From positions 31,786,020 through 31,850,019 of the forward strand of contig NC_035170.2 in assembly GCF_001659605.2 (NCBI RefSeq): a DNA stretch of 64,000 nt, given 5' to 3'. Made by a program: the position numbers and the translations under genes. Below the pieces are notes generated by a model. The model worked only from the letters and a program-made list of their open reading frames with translations. It was not told where the DNA came from and searched no databases. Positions 53,486 through 64,000 of the stretch are shown here, in pieces (position 1 is the first letter of the stretch; each line of letters starts with the position of its first letter). Source of the DNA: Manihot esculenta (Eukaryota; Streptophyta; Magnoliopsida; Malpighiales; Euphorbiaceae).

Positions 53486-54880
53486 ATGTCCAACCATGGC
53501 AAAAACCATACTGGAAACACCCCGAACATCCTGAGTTCAACTCATGAAGGACCACAGTTCTCATTCTCTAGCCCAACTGCCCCATTAAACCAACCCCCTA
53601 TATTGTTTAGCCCTTCATCAAGCTCAGCTGGAACCGTGTTGCAAACTACCTTATTTGTCCAAGAGCTGCAAAGTATGACTCTCCAGTTATAGAACACTGC
53701 CCAATGGCTAGGCCAAATGTTGCAACAGAGAGGACTCAGCACCCCGTTGAGTGTACCACCTATCGCTGAGGGGTTCAAAGTTAATGAACCCCAACTCACA
53801 TTAAACTATCAAGCTCCTCAGCAGAACAGTAGAAGAACAGATGAAGGGGATGGAGAGGCTAGTTGGAGAAACGAGCTAATAGCCAAAACAAGAGGTAGGG
53901 TAGTAAGAGAGCTCATCGAGAATGATGGGACTAAGAGCTACTCCTCCGAGCCAACAGGAAAGACAAAGAGTGAAGAGTTAGAAAGAAACTACTATTTGGA
54001 AAAGAGGTCTAGAAGGGAAGACGTAGATGTAGATCAAAAGTTAGGAAGATTGAAAGAGCAACTACTGACAGAATTGGGAGCACGAGACAATAGCAGCCCT
54101 CTGTTACCAACCTCATCACTATTTGTGAGACGGGTTCAGCAAGAAACTATTCCCAAGAAGTTCATGATGCCAGCAATGGCAGCTTACGATGGGACGAGAA
54201 ACCTCAGGGAATATGTCTTGAACTATAAGACATTCATGGAACTGCAGATCCACTCGGATGCTTTGATGTGCAAGGCTTTTCCTACCACCTTAACAAGACC
54301 AGCCTGGGCATGGTTTAACAGCTTAGAGGCAGGAAGTATTAGGAGCTTCATCGACCTGGCTAGCGTGTTCATTAGCAGATTCATCGTCAAGGTCCCTGCA
54401 GAGAGAAAGACAAGCTACTTAGAGACCGTTCGGCAGAGGAGGAATGAACCATTAAGAGAGTACATGGCCCGGTCCAACTCTAAGGCTTTACAGATACCTG
54501 AGCTTGATGAAGGAAGAGATTTAGAAGCTATGCAGAAGGGCACTACCTCCCCAGAGTTCTTTGGATCATTATGCAGAAAGCCCCCTACTACCCTAGTGGA
54601 GCTGATGAAAAGAGCAGAGAAGTATATAAGGCAGGATGACGCCTTAATCACAAGCAGGTTTGCTAAGGATGATAGAGACAGAGGAAGAGCCGAGGAGGAC
54701 AAGAGACAAGACAGGCAGAAGAGGAGGCAAGATCGGGGACCAGAGGCATTGAGCAAACATCGATGTGAGAGAAAGGAGCAGAGACCTTATCAACCCCCGC
54801 TACCCGCCGAGATCACTCTATTGAATGTGTGCAGAGCCGAAGTACTCGTGGCAGTCCAAGACAAAGATTTCACACAGTAG
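53486..54880 (+). pseudogene. Tat-type gypsy gag (one internal stop)
   Basis: A reading frame from ATG 53486 through 54880 is continuous except for a TAG at 53690. The C-terminal two-thirds holds the retrotransposon gag domain, with conserved W in PAWAWFNSL and a FISRFI helix, followed by an Arg/Asp/Glu-rich tail. A zinc-knuckle-like CQYHKTHGHNTNDC lies just downstream (about 54930-54972) after another stop. The element is inactive but only mildly decayed. Confidence 0.85.
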
Positions 54881-56168
54881 CCCCAGCCCATGAAGGCAGA
54901 AGCAAACAGAAGAGACTCGGACAAATATTGCCAATACCACAAGACTCACGGCCATAACACAAACGACTGTTACCAGTTGATAAATGAGATAGAAAGGCTC
55001 ATCAAAAGAGGCCACCTCCAAAATTTCATAAAGAAGCCAGAGGGCCAGAGGTAACAGCAAAGTGTCACGGGGGAAAGGCCTAGGAGACAGATTGGAGCCC
55101 CAGTGAATGACGGCTCCAACAGAACAATCAATATGATTGTAGGAGGGACTGGAGGCCATATAAGTCGGAGAGGGAAGAAGAGAGGCAAAAATGAAGATGG
55201 AAGCAGTGCAAAAGTGATTTAGGTCACTAAACATTCTCCAATAACCATCTTTTTTTCCCTGGAGGATGTGCTAAGAGTGTAGATGCCTCATGATGATGCC
55301 TTGGTCATCGAGGCCATCATCCATAACTTCAAGGTCCAAAAGGTGTTAACAGACGACGACAACAAAGTGAATCTACTACCTTACATGGTCTTTCAGCAGA
55401 TGAAGATATCTGAAGAACAGCTGGTCATGGATCAAGTCCCGATCAAAGGGATAGGGGGAACCCCCGTGGCAGTGGAAGGAAAAGTAAAGGTAGCCCCCAC
55501 CCTAGGGGAGCTGCCCCTGTCACAGACTCACTACACAATATTTTTAGTAGTGAAGTTATCCTTAAGCTACAACGCCATTCTGGGAAGACCGATACTCTAT
55601 GACTTTGAAATAGTGACTAGCATTCAGTATCTGACCATGGAGCTTCCAATAGAGGCAGGGGTCAGAATCGTCCGAGGAAGATAGGAGGATGTCAGAGATG
55701 TATATCTAGCCATAGTAGAGAAATAATACACCCAGCCAGAAGAAATAAACTCTAAAGTTTTGAAGGTTCGAGATGAAAAAAGGGAGGCCAGGACTGAGCC
55801 TGTGGACAAGCTGGAGACCTTCCATTATTTAAAGAAGAAAGCGATAAGGTCTTCAGCATCAATTCGAGTCTGGAAGAAAGCCAAAAGGAAGCTGCAATGG
55901 GTTAATCTGGGAGCATGCCTCAAGCTTTGCCTGGAAGCCCACAGATATGCTAGGGATTGATCCTAAAGTGATGACCCACAAGCTGAACATCCTCCTCGAA
56001 GCCAAGCCAGTGTAGCAGAAAAAGGGAGTCTTCAGGAAGGAGAAATAGCGGGCTAAAAGGGAAAAGGTGGAGAAATTAGAGGAGGCCGAGTTTATTAGGA
56101 AAGTAATGAATCCACAGTAGTTAGCTAACCCTGTATTAGTGAAAAAAGCCAATGAAAAGTATAGAATG
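54881..56168 (+). pseudogene. Tat-type gypsy protease and start of reverse transcriptase
   Basis: Continuation of the same polyprotein with several stops. The protease-like part (55283-55684) has the family frame, but the catalytic DTG region reads as TDDDNK, so it is dead. After a frameshift near 55830, the frame leads into the start of RT (about 55960-56168) and is interrupted exactly at 56168 by the CACTA transposon. RT resumes after 61329. Confidence 0.8.
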
Positions 56169-57501
56169 CACTACAAAAAAACAGTGATTTAGCGACCAAA
56201 ATTTTGGTCGCTAAAAGGCAGAATTTGGTCGCTATTATGAAATAGCGACCATTTAGCGACCAAAATGGAATGGTCGGTGTTTGCCCAGTCGCTAAATTTT
56301 TGGCGACAATCTGGAAATTGGTCGCTAAAATAGCGACCAATCAGCGACCATTTTTTGGTCGCTAATTTGGTGTCATGGCAAATTAGGTATTAGAAATATT
56401 AGTCGCTGTTTGGTCGTTAAATGGTCGCTAAATTATGGTCGCTAAATAGTCGCTATTTTGGTCGCTAATTTGATCGCTATTTCGTTGTTATTTGATCGCC
56501 TCAGGAAGAGCATTTAGTCGCTGTGTGGAAATAAATTGGTCGTTAAATTTTGATCGCGAAATAATCGCTGTTTTGATCGCTAATTTGATGGCTATTGCTA
56601 ATTTGATGGCTATTTCTTTATTATTTGATCGCCTCAGGAACGAGTAGTCGCTATGTGAAAGTAAATTGATCATTACATTTTAGTCGCGAAATAGTCCCAG
56701 TCACTAATGCCCCTGATAGCTTTGTGCTACTCGTGTTATAAAACTGAATCAACCCTTACAAAATATATCTACGGCTAACCAGGAACAATATAAGCAGGAA
56801 AAACAAGAATTGCACACTAAAATATCATTCCTTTTCTTTCTATTATCAACAAATACAAAAGAATTATTTGAGGTTAATGTACAAATAAATCTACTTGTCA
56901 CCACCTTTAAAACATAATCCCATGAATGATTTACATCTTTGTTTCAGAAAGAATAAATACCCTAAACATAGACTACTATCAAACCCACCACTAGCTTCTG
57001 CAAGTCTTTGGTAATCCCCTCATCATTGTGTATTACACTTCCAGTATCCTTTCAAAAAGGAACCTGAGAAAAGAAAAATGAAAAACTGTACAAAAAGAAA
57101 AAGTCGTACACAACTTCATTGCAAACCTTTTACCTTCTTCTTCTTAATGATTTGGCAACAAATATAGATACTGCATCAAAAGAAGCTCCTCTCCAACAAC
57201 AAACATGGTCCAAGCTTACTGGTCAAATTAATGTAAGGTACTTGGGCTTCTTCGAACACAGTATCTGGAGGTAAAATGCAATCCCTAAACAGGTAGCAAT
57301 ATGCAACATTCGAGCTATTTCACACGGATTCCAAAGGATAGCATGTATCAACTAAATGATGAAGTTGGTAACATGAGAAAAGAAAGCAAATTGATTCTAA
57401 TATTGTCCTTCCCTAGAACGAACATCCACCGCCCCCCTCTCTTTCCTTTTCAAAAGGCATAAGTGAACATGACCTTTATAATAAAGAATGTAACAGCTTA
57501 C

Positions 57502-57976
57502 TTCTGGAAATAAACTGGGGCAGTCCACAATATGTCGAGCAAGATTAATTGCAGCAGGTGAAGTTGGTGCCTCCCTCATGGTGATATTATTGAAATAGAA
57601 AGCAGCCAAATTATCAACAGCAGATGCACACTGATACATTTTCAGATATTTTAGCTTCAAGAAATGAGAATTGAGACCAGAAGCACAAAACAAATACAAC
57701 ACATTCAAGATTAAAACCAGGCTGCAGGATATTATGCTCAAACAAGATGTTTATAATATCCCTAATGCAAAAAATATAGATGTATCTAGTTAAGAAGAAT
57801 AAGAACCAGCCGTAGCATTAGAAAAATACCTGTGATGAGATATTTGTATCCAGGCCTTTAAGACCAGATTCTAGAGAACCAACTATATGCATGAAGGTGT
57901 TTGTGTCCAAATTCAATAAAAAAATAAAATGGCTGCTGAACAGAACCTCCAAGAATGCAAAGTATGCCCTTGTCAA
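57502..57976 (-). pseudogene. Captured fragment of an exportin-7 (RanBP16)-like gene
   Basis: Two exons with good splice sites, 57830-57976 and 57502-57630, separated by an intron. They encode the segments TRAYFAFLEVLF, GSLESGLKGLDTNISSQ and FYFNNITMREAP, which match the C-terminal HEAT-repeat part of the nuclear transport receptor exportin-7. The phase between exons is consistent and no stop lies inside. The rest of the roughly 1000-aa gene is absent. Retention of the intron shows capture at the DNA level, not through mRNA. Some residues depart from the family consensus. Confidence 0.75.
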
Positions 57977-58324
57977 CTGGAAAAAGGAAGAAGAGAACTG
58001 TAACTTGCCATTACAAGATGATAAACGAAATAATAATGGCAACGTCCTACAATTGTACAGTAACCTAAAGAAGGGAAAAAAGGTTCCATAAGTGAAAAAA
58101 GGTTCCAGAAGTTTGCCTAATATATACCCCACTCTCCTGTTCCTGAAATCAAACACTTTGTTCCTTGAAGTTTATAAAAATAAATATCAAGTCCCCTATT
58201 GGCTAAAAACAAAAACATTTACGGTTTATCAAATGGCTGTAGAAGTTTTAGATAATTCAAAGACCAAACAGTTTGATTTTGAAAAGAGGGGACAGAGGAG
58301 TATAAAGCAAGGTTTTCAAACCAA

Positions 58325-59504
58325 CCCTCCTTTGCACATAATACACCTAGTGGATGTTGAAGAAGCACTTCAGACCCTATTCCATCATGGTCACCAAACT
58401 GCAAAATTAAGTATTGAGGGATGAGTCAATGATTGTTGGTTGAAAAAGATTAAATCTTGCTAAGCAATAAACTTTAAGAATCTCCACTAATAGCTTTATA
58501 TAGAATATACTTATTTTGAAATTAAAACGTTATACATGATGCAAATGGTTTATTAGTTTCAAAACGAATTACCTTAAACAAGTTGTCAGAAAATTGGATC
58601 ACCACCAGCTAGCAGCCTTGATCCTCCTGTTTTCAGATCAAGGGCTCGAATGGAGCTACTTTCACTATCAGCAACATAAATCTCCTTCAAATCTATGAAT
58701 AAGCAATGAAGTAAAATTATCATTATATATAGCAGTACAACATTCCACAATGATTTGCAAATTTCAAAGAAAGTTACACTGTTTGTCAAAATAATCCAAA
58801 ATGTTACCAGGAGATAGTGAAATTCCAGAAGGTTGTGCAAATGACGTGCTAGTGGAGCTATTTCAAAATAAAACAAGACCAGTGTCAGAGTATGAAAAAT
58901 GTCTGAAGAAAATAGAATGCTGTTAATACACTTTAGAAAAGTAGAACAAGCAAAGTGCAACTGCTCAGGAAATCCAAAATAATGCTAATATGGAGTGCAC
59001 AGAAGCAGTTAAGGTAAAACTATACAGCATTATACCTTGATCCATTTAAGTTTCTTTCATAACCATCACCACTGAAAGCTATAGTAACTCCATCTAGAGT
59101 ATTGTGCTCCCATATCTGATGCTGTCCAGCCATTGCAATATAGACTTTTTCATTGACTGGCTCATAGCAGACATCCCATGGAGAGTTGAGAAGCTGAAGG
59201 AAGAAGTATGTATTTATAAATAAGGAAACATTGTAAATTTTATTGAATATATGCTGGGAGATGTCCAATTATTTTTTATGAAAGAAAAAGATTAATGATG
59301 CCATTAATCCCAATTTTATGAAGCATATTAACAGAAGACCCAAAATTTTAACACGAAACTAAGGAAGCATCTTTAAAGTACATTCGAAAGTAACATTTCC
59401 CTTATCTTACCTGAGTCGTTCCTTTTCCTCCACCTTTATAGTCAGAACCTTTGGTTCCATTCCCAGCAAGAGTCCGCACCATCTCATTCACAAAATCAAT
59501 CTCC
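58325..59504 (-). pseudogene. Captured fragment of a SOQ1-like NHL-repeat gene
   Basis: Five exons in order: 59411-59504, 59036-59193, 58808-58857, 58573-58692, and 58398 to about 58325. They encode NHL beta-propeller repeats, with landmarks EMVRTLAGNGTKG, SPWDVCYEPV, AGQHQIWEHNTLDGV, DSESSSIRALDLKTGG and LLQHPLGVLCAK. These match the lumenal NHL region of SUPPRESSOR OF QUENCHING 1 (chloroplast HAD-NHL-thioredoxin protein). The HAD and thioredoxin domains are absent. Splice sites survive at most exons. The last exon loses homology near 58325, which probably marks the capture edge. Not a functional SOQ1 gene. Confidence 0.78.
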
Positions 59505-59933
59505 CTACAACAGAAAAATAATCATAAAATGATTTGCTATGAGGTCATGTTTACCAATGTAATTCATATTTAACTTCAATCAAGTTTATAAAAATAAATA
59601 TCAAGTCCCCTATTGAACCAGTGAAGAAAAGTATTAGTATTTTAATTTAATCTTAGTATTTTAATCTTAATTTAAAAAACTATTAATATAAATTTAATAT
59701 ATTAATATTAAAATTAAAATTATCATATATATTATAAATTGAATAATATATAATATAAAAACTATTAATTGCATGTTCTTCAACCACATCTCAAGCAGCA
59801 ATAATTGCAAACTCGCCATAAGATTTAACCTTGTGTTTAACCATTTTACCCATATGTGATTGTGATTGGATCTTAATCATATCATAGATATAGTGAATTG
59901 GCAAACATAATACCTCGGCGCAGGCTTTCACTC

Positions 59934-60539
59934 GCTGCTGCAAATTTTTTCTCCAGATTTACTTCCCCTACAGCTTGAGCAGCGGCAGACAGCTGTAAGA
60001 AGATAAGTCAGTTAGACATATCCAGAAAGTAATCTTATAGTTTCTTCACTTTCATGTCTCATCAGCAAGAACAATCTACCCATGGCCCAATAAGGTTAGC
60101 TTTGTGGGTATTCACATAGGTATCTTGCAGAGAACAAACTTATATGTACAGTTCTACATCATTTAACAACTGCTGTTACAGCATCAGGAAATAATCAAAT
60201 TGGAATTGGAAAATTACTAGCACGAAATGTCCCCATGGGAGAAACAGAAGTCGAATCATCCCTCTTCTTCTGCCATCCTTTAAGCTTAGGACAAGCCGAA
60301 GATGGTGGAGATTCACTAAGTAAATACTAGCTTAATTATATGATAAAATAAAATACCTCTTCCTTCAAAAGATTATCGTGCAGTGACTGAGGACGCGGCG
60401 AGGAGAAGCACCGACGGCAAGACTGGAGCAGAGAAAGCGGCGGAGAAGAGCAAAGAAGCAAGCAGACCAGCGGACGCAGGAACCGGACGCAGAACGACGT
60501 TGACAGCGTGGAGCAAGGAACGATCGGCGGGAGGCGCAA
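59934..60539 (-). pseudogene. Possible third captured gene piece (presequence-like exon)
   Basis: A frame beginning at ATG 60539 and ending at a GT donor near 60353 encodes a Leu/Ser/Cys/Arg-rich stretch with RRCFSSPRP, resembling a mitochondrial presequence. An exon at about 59934-59994 with GT-AG borders encodes LSAAAQAVGEVNLEKKFAA, and the phases fit. GC content is well above the surrounding DNA. The parent gene is not recognised. Confidence 0.4.
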
Positions 60540-60599
60540 GGCTGTACCAGACGAGTGACGGAGAGGCCGAATGGGGGAGGGGAGGGCGGCAGAAGACTT

Positions 60600-61034
60600 A
60601 GAGTTGAGAGAGATTTAGGGTTGGGATTTAGGGGTTCTTTGTTTATTTAGGTTTATTTTTTATAGTTTATATTATTTAATTATTTTTATATAGTTTATTT
60701 TTTATAATTTATTTAGATTTATTTTTTATTTTTCAATTAAAATTTTATTTTTATAGTTTATATTATTTAAAATATTTTATACTATATATTTATTAATTTT
60801 ATCTTTCATGATATAATTTTTTTAAAAATAAATAATATAGTTTTATTATATTAAAATATTATACTGTATTAATTTATAATAACACTATTTTAAATTATTT
60901 TTTAAAATAAATTATACTAAAAATAAGAATATATGTAAAATTATAAAAAAATATTTTAACAGTATATTAATTTTAATTTTAAATTTTAAATAAAATAAAA
61001 TTTAATTAAAAATTAAATTAAAATTTTAAAAATA
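60600..61034. other. AT-rich interior of the CACTA element
   Basis: Very AT-rich DNA between the GC-rich exon-like block and the right subterminal repeats. No gene or clear repeat seen. Confidence 0.5.
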
Positions 61035-61329
61035 AAATGGTCGCTGATTGGTCGCTGATTGGTCGCTATTTAGCGACTAATTATTTTAGTCGCTAAATAT
61101 GGTCGCAAATAACTCGCGCCATTAATTCCCGCTAAATTTAGCGACCATTTTATATTTGGTCGCTAAATAGCGACCAATTAACGACCAAAAATTGGTCGCT
61201 AAGCTTTTTGCTAAATAAATATATTATTTCATTCATTTAGTCGCAGAATGGTCGCTGATTGGTAGCTATATAGCGACCAAAAAATATGGTCGCTAATTTT
61301 GGTCGCAATTTCACAGTTTTTTTGTAGTG

Positions 61330-63265
61330 ATGTGTATAGACTTCACCGATTTAAACCAGGCCTGTCTAAAAGATTCTTATCCCCTTGCAGATATAAATAA
61401 AATGATCGACTCTATGGCCAATTTTGACTACTTATCGTCTTTAGATGCTATGTTAGGGTATCATCAAATCCCTATGGATAGGTCTTCTCCCCTATAGACA
61501 GGTCAGATGAAGAGAAGACCTCCGTCATAACTAAAGACAGGATGCATTGCTACAAGGCTATGCCTTTTGGATTGAAAAACTCCAGGGCAACATACCAGTG
61601 GCTGATGAATAAAATCTTCAAAGATCATATAGAGAGAAATGTGTAGGTATATGTCGATAACATGGTAGTTAAAATCCGAAATTTCTAGTAACACCTGACT
61701 GACTTAGAAGAGATCTTCCGGGTACTGCAGCGATACAGAATGAGGTTGAACCCAGCGAAATGCATTTTTTTCATCAGAGGAGGAAAATTTGTAGGCTACA
61801 TGGTCAGCGGAAAAGACATAAAGCCAAATCCAGAGAAAGTAGAAGTCATTCTGAGTATGCCCGAGCCGACTTGTGTAAGGGATGTACAGAGACTCATAGG
61901 AAGAGTAGTAGCACTTAACAGATTCATGTCCCAGTCAGCAAAGGGATGTCTCCCCTTCTTCAAGAAACTACAAAAAGTCTCAAACTTTGAATGGTTGGAG
62001 GATTGTCGAAAGGCCTTCAAAAGCCTTAAGGAATATCTCAATTCTCCACACGTGCTTAGCAGTCCCCTGACAGGAGAAGAGTTGTTGATGTACTTGGCCG
62101 CATCTGAACAGGCAGTAAGCGTCGTACTGGTAAGAGAAGAGGTAGGGATTCAGAAACCCGTCTTCTACATCAGTAAGGTACTTAAAGATGCCGAGATCAT
62201 GTATATGAATATTGAGAAATTGGCATTTGCTCTGTTATTGACAGTGAGAAAATTTAGAATGTATCTGGAAGGCCATCAGGGAGTAGTGATGACTGATCAC
62301 CCCTTGAAAAAGATCTTACACAGGCCTGAAACTTCAAGACGGATGCTAGCATGGTCGGTAGAAATCAGACCGTACTGCCTCATTTACCAACCTCAGACAG
62401 CAATAAAAGCTTAAATCTTAGCTGACTTTATAGCTGAATGCTCCTTCAGCTCGGATAAGAAAAAGCAGAATAATGCATTGCCGAGTTCAATAGAAGAAGG
62501 GGAGGAGAGTTAATACCAACATGAATTCATGTCGAATCTATTTGTAGATGGGATATCGAGCTCCACAAGTAGTGGGGCATGAATTCTTCTGAAAGGGCCT
62601 GATGAGTTCAAAATATGTTATGCCATGCGCTTTGGATTTCCAGCGTCTAATAATATGGTAGAATACGAAGCACTTCTAAATGGAATATAGATAGCCTTAA
62701 GAGTGGGGGGCAACCAACCTCAAAATAAATAGCGATTCGTAGCTAATAATGAACTAAATAACATGAGTGTACCAGGACAATGACCCCGTCATGCAAAGGT
62801 ACTTAGCTAAAGTACAAGCTCTAGAAGCCAAGCTCAGGAGCAAGGAATTATCATCAAATACCAAAGAATACCTTGGGAAGAGAATGAAAAGGTAGACTTG
62901 CTTAGTAAATTATCTGTGGAAGAGTTATTACATCTCCCGGATGAAGTGTATGTGAAACAAATCGACATCCTTACCTTCGAGAAGGCAACCTTTGTCATGC
63001 AAGTTGATGAAGAACGAAACTGGATGATCCCATGCCTAAAATACCTCAAGACTGGGAAATTGCTCGAAGACAAAGCAGATACTCAGAAAATTGCAGCTAA
63101 AGCTGCCAATTATCAAGCGGTAAGAGGAACTCTATATCATAAGGGGAAGTCCAGCCCATGATTGAGATGTGTAGGCCTGGAAGAGGTAGCCAGGATAATC
63201 CAAGAAATACACTAGGAGGTCTGTGGAGTCCATGAGGGAGCAACCATACTAAAGCAGAATGCCGA
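61330..63265 (+). pseudogene. Tat-type gypsy RT, RNase H and start of integrase
   Basis: RT resumes in phase with the part left of the CACTA element after the ATG target copy. It carries stops at about 61496 and in the following 150 bp, and the catalytic YxDD region (near 61652) reads YVDN, so it is inactive. An open stretch at 61740-62414 covers the RT thumb and connection. RNase H (about 62530-62760) has several stops. The integrase zinc-binding motif (EIH..VCGVHEGA, about 63202-63243) follows, and homology ends at an A-run near 63272, before the integrase core. Confidence 0.82.
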
Positions 63266-64000
63266 CCTCAAAAAAAAAAAAAAAGAGCTCAGCACCCCTA
63301 ACACTTAAAGGGAAAAAAAGCTAAGGCACAACATCGTCCTTAAAAAAGAGCTCAATGCCGCTAAGGCTCAAAGAGAAGTAAAGCCAAGGAAAAATCAAAA
63401 TAAAATTAAGGTCTGTCACTAACTTCAGAAATGAATCCGCGAATATTAAAATACGAGCAAGTAAAAATATAATTTGGGAGGTAATTTGAACTAAGGCAAA
63501 GAGTTGTATGAAAACCAGAGACAATAACAAATAAAAACCCAGCCAACTAAAGGCATGAAACATTAAGGCATTCAATAAACAAAGTACAAAACACAATAAG
63601 TTAGACGCTTTACAAGCAAAATAAGCAAACGAGTAGCCAATCCAGCACAGCTCGCGAGCAACATATATAAAAATAGTCTAAGTATGAGAACACAAATAAA
63701 ATTTAAATAGACAAGAAAAATGAAAGCAGATATATAGAAAACAACAAAAAATTTAAAATTTTATTAACCATTAGAATGGATTACAGAGGCAGCGGGGGAA
63801 AGGGGAGCAGAGCTAACTAAGTCATTTACAGGATTATTATTTATATATTTTTTCCCTGCAGTCCAGAGGGCAAAGGAGAAGGGTTCTTGGGCAAAGAGTT
63901 GGCATCCTCTCCGTAGCAGACCTCCTTACCGTCAAAGTCCGGTTCAAGGGCTTGTAGGTCAGCCAATGGAGCAAAGGGGGCATCCCTAGCTGCTTTAAGG
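63266..64000. mobile_element. 3' region of the Tat-type element (integrase core deleted)
   Basis: It begins in a 15-A run and then a roughly 62-bp unit starting 'aaaaagagctca' is present twice (63280-63400). The remainder is A-rich until about 63770, where composition becomes mixed and an antisense reading frame appears. No LTR was recognised before the window ends. Confidence 0.5.
63841..64000 (-). CDS. Antisense reading frame at the 3' end of the Tat-type element (partial)
   Basis: On the minus strand an open frame enters from beyond 64000 and stops at TAA 63841-63843, about 52 codons, with residues such as LADLQALEPDFDG and EDANSLP. The sequence is less AT-rich than its surroundings and free of stops, unlike the decayed sense frame. 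Tat-lineage elements are known to carry extra antisense ORFs between integrase and the 3' LTR, and the position fits. The protein family is not recognised. Confidence 0.45.
   Translation of the reverse strand, partial: LKAARDAPFAPLADLQALEPDFDGKEVCYGEDANSLPKNPSPLPSGLQGKNI

Larger units (their letters stand above)
56169..61329. mobile_element. CACTA (En/Spm) transposon, non-autonomous, carrying host gene fragments
   Basis: Terminal inverted repeats CACTACAAAAAAAC at 56169-56182 and its exact reverse complement at 61316-61329, flanked by a 3-bp target duplication ATG (56166-56168 and 61330-61332). Both ends carry dense subterminal repeats of a GGTCGCTA / TAGCGACC motif in both orientations (56190-56710 and 61035-61315; more than ten each side), the usual binding sites of CACTA transposase. 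It is 5161 bp. No transposase frame is seen. The interior holds intron-containing pieces of an exportin-7-like gene, a SOQ1/NHL gene and possibly a third gene, all on the minus strand. Since the TIRs match nearly perfectly and the RT frame is split cleanly, the insertion postdates the gypsy element and looks young. Confidence 0.95.

Noticed and set aside
58325..59504. Annotating a functional SOQ1 gene
   Set aside because: Only NHL exons are present, inside CACTA ends, with no HAD or thioredoxin domains; it is a captured fragment.
63266..64000. 3' LTR of the Tat-type element
   Set aside because: No sequence matching the 52960-53407 LTR or ending just before a terminal CA was recognised.

Overview
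The window is nuclear DNA of a flowering plant. It has GT-AG split genes with short exons, AT-rich intergenic DNA, plant-only gene families (HD-ZIP II, G-type lectin receptor kinase, GH1 beta-glucosidase, zeaxanthin epoxidase-like) and plant retrotransposon lineages. Protein style and gene order suggest a woody rosid, perhaps Euphorbiaceae; the species is a guess. No tRNA, rRNA, CRISPR array or bacterial feature was seen. All exon models were built by eye from splice signals and reading phase, and each complete model gives an open reading frame of whole codons.

Layout. (1) 1-20640 is a tandem duplication. Unit A (1 to about 5150) and unit B (about 12260 to 20640) carry the same two genes, a GH1 beta-glucosidase and a BCD1-type HIT zinc-finger gene, both on the minus strand. 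Unit B is intact (BGLU 9768-13403, 548 aa; BCD1 16217-18959, 423 aa). Unit A enters the window at beta-glucosidase intron 1 and exon 1, and keeps only exon 1 of BCD1 because about 3.4 kb is missing at a 7-bp microhomology. Each unit also has private insertions: a LINE fragment in A and two long-TIR MITE-like elements in B. A Harbinger-like transposase fragment, itself cut by a Ty3/gypsy element (5' LTR plus decayed gag-protease), fills the space between the units.

(2) 21674-50118 is the gene-rich core: lectin receptor kinase (+), 2-oxoglutarate dioxygenase (-), zeaxanthin epoxidase-like flavoenzyme without FHA domain (+), Myb/SANT-bromodomain protein (-), N-terminal asparagine amidohydrolase NTAN1 (-), LIN37-like DREAM-complex protein (+) and HD-ZIP II homeodomain protein (-). 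NTAN1 and the LIN37-like gene are head to head over about 600 bp. The order beta-glucosidase / bromodomain / NTAN1 recalls the Arabidopsis At2g444xx block.

(3) About 52960-64000 is a decayed Tat-lineage Ty3/gypsy retrotransposon (LTR end, PBS, gag, protease, RT, RNase H, start of integrase, and an antisense reading frame at the far end). Its RT domain is split by a 5161-bp CACTA transposon (56169-61329) with a clean 3-bp target duplication. The CACTA element encodes no visible transposase. It carries exon-intron pieces of at least two host genes, an exportin-7-like gene and a SOQ1/NHL-repeat gene, plus possibly a third. This gene-capturing CACTA is the most notable object in the window.
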